From: Clostridiales bacterium
GTDB lineage: Bacteria > Bacillota > Clostridia > Peptostreptococcales > Anaerovoracaceae
Direction: 5' to 3'
Length of the DNA stretch: 8,426 bases
Assembly: GCA_012799165.1 (NCBI GenBank)
Contig: JAAZLU010000195.1
Span: 1-8,426 of the forward strand
Numbering within the stretch: the stretch's first letter is position 1; each line of letters starts with the position of its first letter. The notes beneath the pieces were generated by a model. The model ran no database searches and was not told the DNA's origin. It worked only from the letters and a program-made list of their open reading frames with translations. Both the position numbers and the translations under genes were made by a program. Shown here piece by piece: positions 6,228-8,426 of the stretch.

Positions 6228-7136
6228 ATGATTTCATCTGTGAACGAATTGGTTGAAAAAGCCCGAGGCCTTAAAAGCGGAACCATAGCGGTTGCTGTAG
6301 CTCAGGACGATGTCGTTATAAAGGCCATCGTTGCCGCAAGAGAAAAAGATATAGCGGAAGCGGTGCTCGTGGGCGATTCGGATGAGATAAAAAGGATCGC
6401 GGAAGGCATAGGAGTCGATATAAGCGCCTTTGAAATTGTCGATGCAAAGGATAAGCATGAAGCCGCCCGCAAGGCTGTGGAGCTCGTTTCCTGCGGAAGA
6501 GCCAATTTGCTGATGAAAGGTTTTATAGACAGTGCAAGCTTTCTGCGCGCCGTGCTGGATAAAGAGCAAGGTCTTCGCAGCGGTAGGCTCATGTCGCATG
6601 CGGGTGTTTTTGAAGTACCGCATTTAGGTAGGCTCATTTTTCTGACCGACGCAGCCTTCAACATAGCTCCCACCCTTCAGGAAAAATCTCAGATTATCGT
6701 CAATGCCGTCGGCCTTGCAAGGGCCGTAGGCATAGATGTTCCGAAGGTTGCGGCGCTCTGCGCCTTAGAGCTCGTAAATCCCGATATGCCGGCCACTTTG
6801 GACGCAGCGGTTCTTGCCAAGATGTGCGATAGAGGCCAGATTAAAAACTGCGTGGTCGACGGGCCCTTGGCTATGGATAATATCCTTTCCCAAGAAGCGG
6901 CAAAGCACAAAGGCGTGGGCGGACCGGTTGCCGGGCGGGCCGATATAATTCTTGTTCCGAATATCGAAACAGGCAATGCGGTATATAAGACCCTGACTTT
7001 TGCTGGACGCTTCAGATCCGGAGGAATTTTGCTGGGAGCTTCCGTCCCCGTAATTATGACATCGAGAGCGGATAACTTTGATACGAGAATCTTCTCGATA
7101 GCCCTCGCGGCTTTTACAGCGAATTTCAAAGGATAG
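6228..7136 (+). CDS. ptb: Phosphate butyryltransferase (acyl-CoA:phosphate acyltransferase)
   Basis: A 302-residue member of the phosphate acetyl/butyryltransferase family, close to the usual 300 residues of clostridial Ptb. It converts butyryl-CoA or branched acyl-CoA and phosphate to the acyl phosphate and CoA. Family features include the N-terminal segment VAVAQDDVVIKAI (22-34), LLMKGFIDSASFLRAVL (94-110), DGPLAMDN (211-218), VPNIETGN (243-250), KTLTFAG and TSRADNFDTR (278-287). ATG 6228 is used because its ribosome site is well placed; a TTG four codons earlier would overlap that site. The kinase gene follows after nine bases, the standard ptb-buk pairing. Substrate preference among butyryl, isobutyryl, isovaleryl and 2-methylbutyryl groups cannot be read from sequence; context favours branched ones. 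Confidence 0.94.
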   Translation: MISSVNELVEKARGLKSGTIAVAVAQDDVVIKAIVAAREKDIAEAVLVGDSDEIKRIAEGIGVDISAFEIVDAKDKHEAARKAVELVSCGRANLLMKGFIDSASFLRAVLDKEQGLRSGRLMSHAGVFEVPHLGRLIFLTDAAFNIAPTLQEKSQIIVNAVGLARAVGIDVPKVAALCALELVNPDMPATLDAAVLAKMCDRGQIKNCVVDGPLAMDNILSQEAAKHKGVGGPVAGRADIILVPNIETGNAVYKTLTFAGRFRSGGILLGASVPVIMTSRADNFDTRIFSIALAAFTANFKG

Positions 7137-7145
7137 GTTCTGAGA

Positions 7146-8213
7146 ATGGAATTTAAACAGCTCGTTATAAATCCCGGTTCCACATCGACAAAAATTGCTT
7201 ATTTCAGAGATGAGGAAGCTGTTTTTACCGAAACTTTGAGGCACAGTACCGAGGAGATTAAGAAATATCCCACAATTTTCAGCCAAAAGGACTTTCGCAA
7301 GGAACTAATACTCAATTTCCTTAAGGAAAAGCATCTCGATGTAAAGCAGCTCGATGCCGTAGTCGGGAGGGGCGGCTTACTCAAGTCCATACCCGGAGGC
7401 ACATATACCGTAAACGATGCCCTCATAAGAGATCTCAAAATCGGTATCAATGGTCAGCATGCCTCAAATCTCGGCGGCATACTCGCTTCCGAGATAGCTG
7501 CGGAAGCAGGCTGCCCGGCTTATATTCTGGATCCGGTTGTGGTGGATGAAACTTTGGAGATGACAAAGATTACGGGAATACCCGAAATTAAGCGAGTCCC
7601 CATATCCCATCCCCTCAACCAGAAGGCTGTGGCAAGAAGATACGCCGCTGAACGCTCTCGTAAATATGAGGATATAGATGTAATAGTGGCTCACATGGGC
7701 GGAGGAATAAGCGTCGGGGCTCACCACAAGGGGCAGATTATCGATGTAAATAATGCTCTGAGCGGGGAGGGTCCAATCGCTCCAGAAAGAGCCGGAACCA
7801 TTCCTGCTGCAGCTCTTGCGGAGCTCTGCTTCAGCGGCAAATACAGCCTTCAGGAAATTAAATCCCTAATATACGGCAAGGGCGGAATAGTAGCACTTCT
7901 TGGCACCAATGACATAAGAGAGCTCGTGTTCCGGGCGGAGACGGATGAAAAAGCGGCAGTTATTCTCGATGCTTTTTGTTATCAGATAGCCCGGGCCATA
8001 GGAGGATACTCCGTCATTCTTAAAGGCAAGGCGGAGGCCATAATACTTACGGGAGGCGTAGCTTATAGCGAGCTCGTCACTTCCAAAATAAGCGAGTATG
8101 TCAGTTGGATAGCACCCGTGGTCGTCTACCCGGGAGAAGACGAAATGCTGGCCTTGGCTCAGGGCGGGCTCAGATGCCTGAGAGGGGAGGAAATTGCAAA
8201 GACCTACATATAG
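7146..8213 (+). CDS. buk: Butyrate kinase (branched-chain carboxylate kinase)
   Basis: A 355-residue ASKHA-superfamily acyl-phosphate kinase of usual Buk length, producing ATP from ADP and butyryl or branched acyl phosphate. VINPGSTSTKIAYF (7-20) is the N-terminal phosphate-binding motif. VAHMGGGISVGAHHKGQIID (181-200) holds the second phosphate-binding loop. ALSGEGPIAPERAG (204-217) is the butyrate/acetate kinase signature region. ILTGGVAYSE (300-309) supplies the adenosine-site motif. No clear ribosome site precedes ATG 7146; with only nine bases after the ptb stop, translation is probably coupled to ptb. It is the last gene before the terminator at 8267. Context suggests isobutyrate, isovalerate and 2-methylbutyrate as products; straight-chain butyrate is possible. 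Confidence 0.94.
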   Translation: MEFKQLVINPGSTSTKIAYFRDEEAVFTETLRHSTEEIKKYPTIFSQKDFRKELILNFLKEKHLDVKQLDAVVGRGGLLKSIPGGTYTVNDALIRDLKIGINGQHASNLGGILASEIAAEAGCPAYILDPVVVDETLEMTKITGIPEIKRVPISHPLNQKAVARRYAAERSRKYEDIDVIVAHMGGGISVGAHHKGQIIDVNNALSGEGPIAPERAGTIPAAALAELCFSGKYSLQEIKSLIYGKGGIVALLGTNDIRELVFRAETDEKAAVILDAFCYQIARAIGGYSVILKGKAEAIILTGGVAYSELVTSKISEYVSWIAPVVVYPGEDEMLALAQGGLRCLRGEEIAKTYI

Positions 8214-8242
8214 ATATTAGGGACTCATGTATGGTTTATCGA

Positions 8243-8257
8243 CTAAAGCGAGTTTAG
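8243..8257 (+). other. Small hairpin in the 3' untranslated region
   Basis: CTAAA (8243-8247) pairs with TTTAG (8253-8257) around a five-base GCGAG loop, between the buk stop and the terminator. It is short and AT-rich and has no T run of its own, so it is at most an RNA-stability element. Confidence 0.3.
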
Positions 8258-8266
8258 ATGCAAAAG

Positions 8267-8317
8267 AAAACCGAACACTCCCGAAACGCTCGCAATATCG
8301 GGGCGTCGGTTTTTTTT
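8267..8317 (+). terminator. Rho-independent terminator of the cassette
   Basis: AAAACCGA (8267-8274) pairs with TCGGTTTT (8306-8313), and TCCCGA (8279-8284) pairs with TCGGGG (8298-8303, one G-T wobble). A small internal loop and a 13-base apical loop separate the arms, and eight Ts run from 8310 to 8317. It begins 53 bases after the butyrate kinase stop. The A-rich left arm makes it partly symmetric, so weak termination from the other strand is possible. Confidence 0.85.
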
Positions 8318-8336
8318 GTTTTAGTGTGACAAATCA

Positions 8337-8365
8337 TTGTATCGAGCAATAATCTGTGGTATTAT
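8337..8365 (+). promoter_or_regulatory. Probable promoter of the next gene
   Basis: A -10 box TATTAT (8360-8365) is preceded by TG at 8357-8358 (extended -10). It lies 17 bases downstream of TTGTAT (8337-8342), a weak -35. It sits just past the terminator in AT-rich DNA and points toward a gene beyond the right edge. Confidence 0.55.
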
Positions 8366-8377
8366 ATTGTGCAATAT
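8364..8377. repeat. Inverted repeat at the predicted transcription start
   Basis: ATATTG (8364-8369) and CAATAT (8372-8377) form a perfect 6-bp inverted repeat with a two-base centre. It begins in the last bases of the -10 box and covers the expected start point near 8372, a classical repressor position. The regulator is not identified. Confidence 0.45.
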
Positions 8378-8384
8378 TACAAAA

Positions 8385-8426
8385 ATGGGTATAAAATGCA
8401 TAAATACCTTGAATTTAGCGGAGGAA
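8385..8426 (+). other. Leader or start of the next gene (edge, ambiguous)
   Basis: Two ATG frames, from 8385 and 8396, stay open to the window end, but neither has a ribosome site. GGAGGAA (8420-8426) is a strong ribosome site at the very edge, so the next gene more likely starts a few bases beyond the window. No product can be named. Confidence 0.4.

Overview
The window looks like the chromosome of an anaerobic, amino-acid-fermenting bacterium, most likely a clostridial Firmicute; Synergistota or another anaerobic peptide fermenter cannot be excluded from sequence alone. The basis is a ferredoxin-dependent 2-oxoacid oxidoreductase with all four subunits as separate genes, a phosphate butyryltransferase/butyrate kinase pair, strong purine-rich Shine-Dalgarno sites, a TTG start, consensus sigma-A-type promoters and tight gene spacing. 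All recognisable genes are on the + strand.

Layout. Positions 2-67 hold the last codons of an unidentified gene. Positions 68-578 are AT-rich without a convincing gene. They hold a nested hairpin region (156-204) that may end the upstream unit, a consensus promoter (290-319) with inverted repeats on and beside it, and an untranslated leader of about 250 bases. Next come an M20 amidohydrolase (579-1751, TTG start) and a P-loop ATPase of unknown role (1778-2467). The ATPase stop overlaps the start of a 2x[4Fe-4S] ferredoxin subunit (2464-2673). The alpha (2688-3755), beta (3757-4506) and gamma (4506-5051) subunits of a 2-oxoacid:ferredoxin oxidoreductase follow. After an 89-base AT-rich spacer come a branched-chain aminotransferase (5141-6211), a phosphate butyryltransferase (6228-7136) and a butyrate kinase (7146-8213). 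A rho-independent terminator (8267-8317) closes the unit. A new extended -10 promoter with an inverted repeat at its start site (8337-8377) points out of the window toward the next gene.

How the genes work together (inference from family functions). The aminotransferase converts valine, leucine or isoleucine to the 2-oxoacid. The four-subunit oxidoreductase decarboxylates this to a branched acyl-CoA and reduces ferredoxin. The phosphotransferase makes the acyl phosphate, and the kinase yields ATP and isobutyrate, isovalerate or 2-methylbutyrate. This is the complete oxidative Stickland-type branch for branched-chain amino acids in one cluster, using a ferredoxin enzyme where the classical bkd operon has an NAD-linked lipoamide complex. 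All steps are reversible in principle, so assimilation of branched acids is an alternative reading. The M20 enzyme could supply free amino acids from N-acylated forms, but its codon use differs clearly from the cassette and it may be a later neighbour. The least understood component is the ATPase translationally coupled to the ferredoxin subunit.
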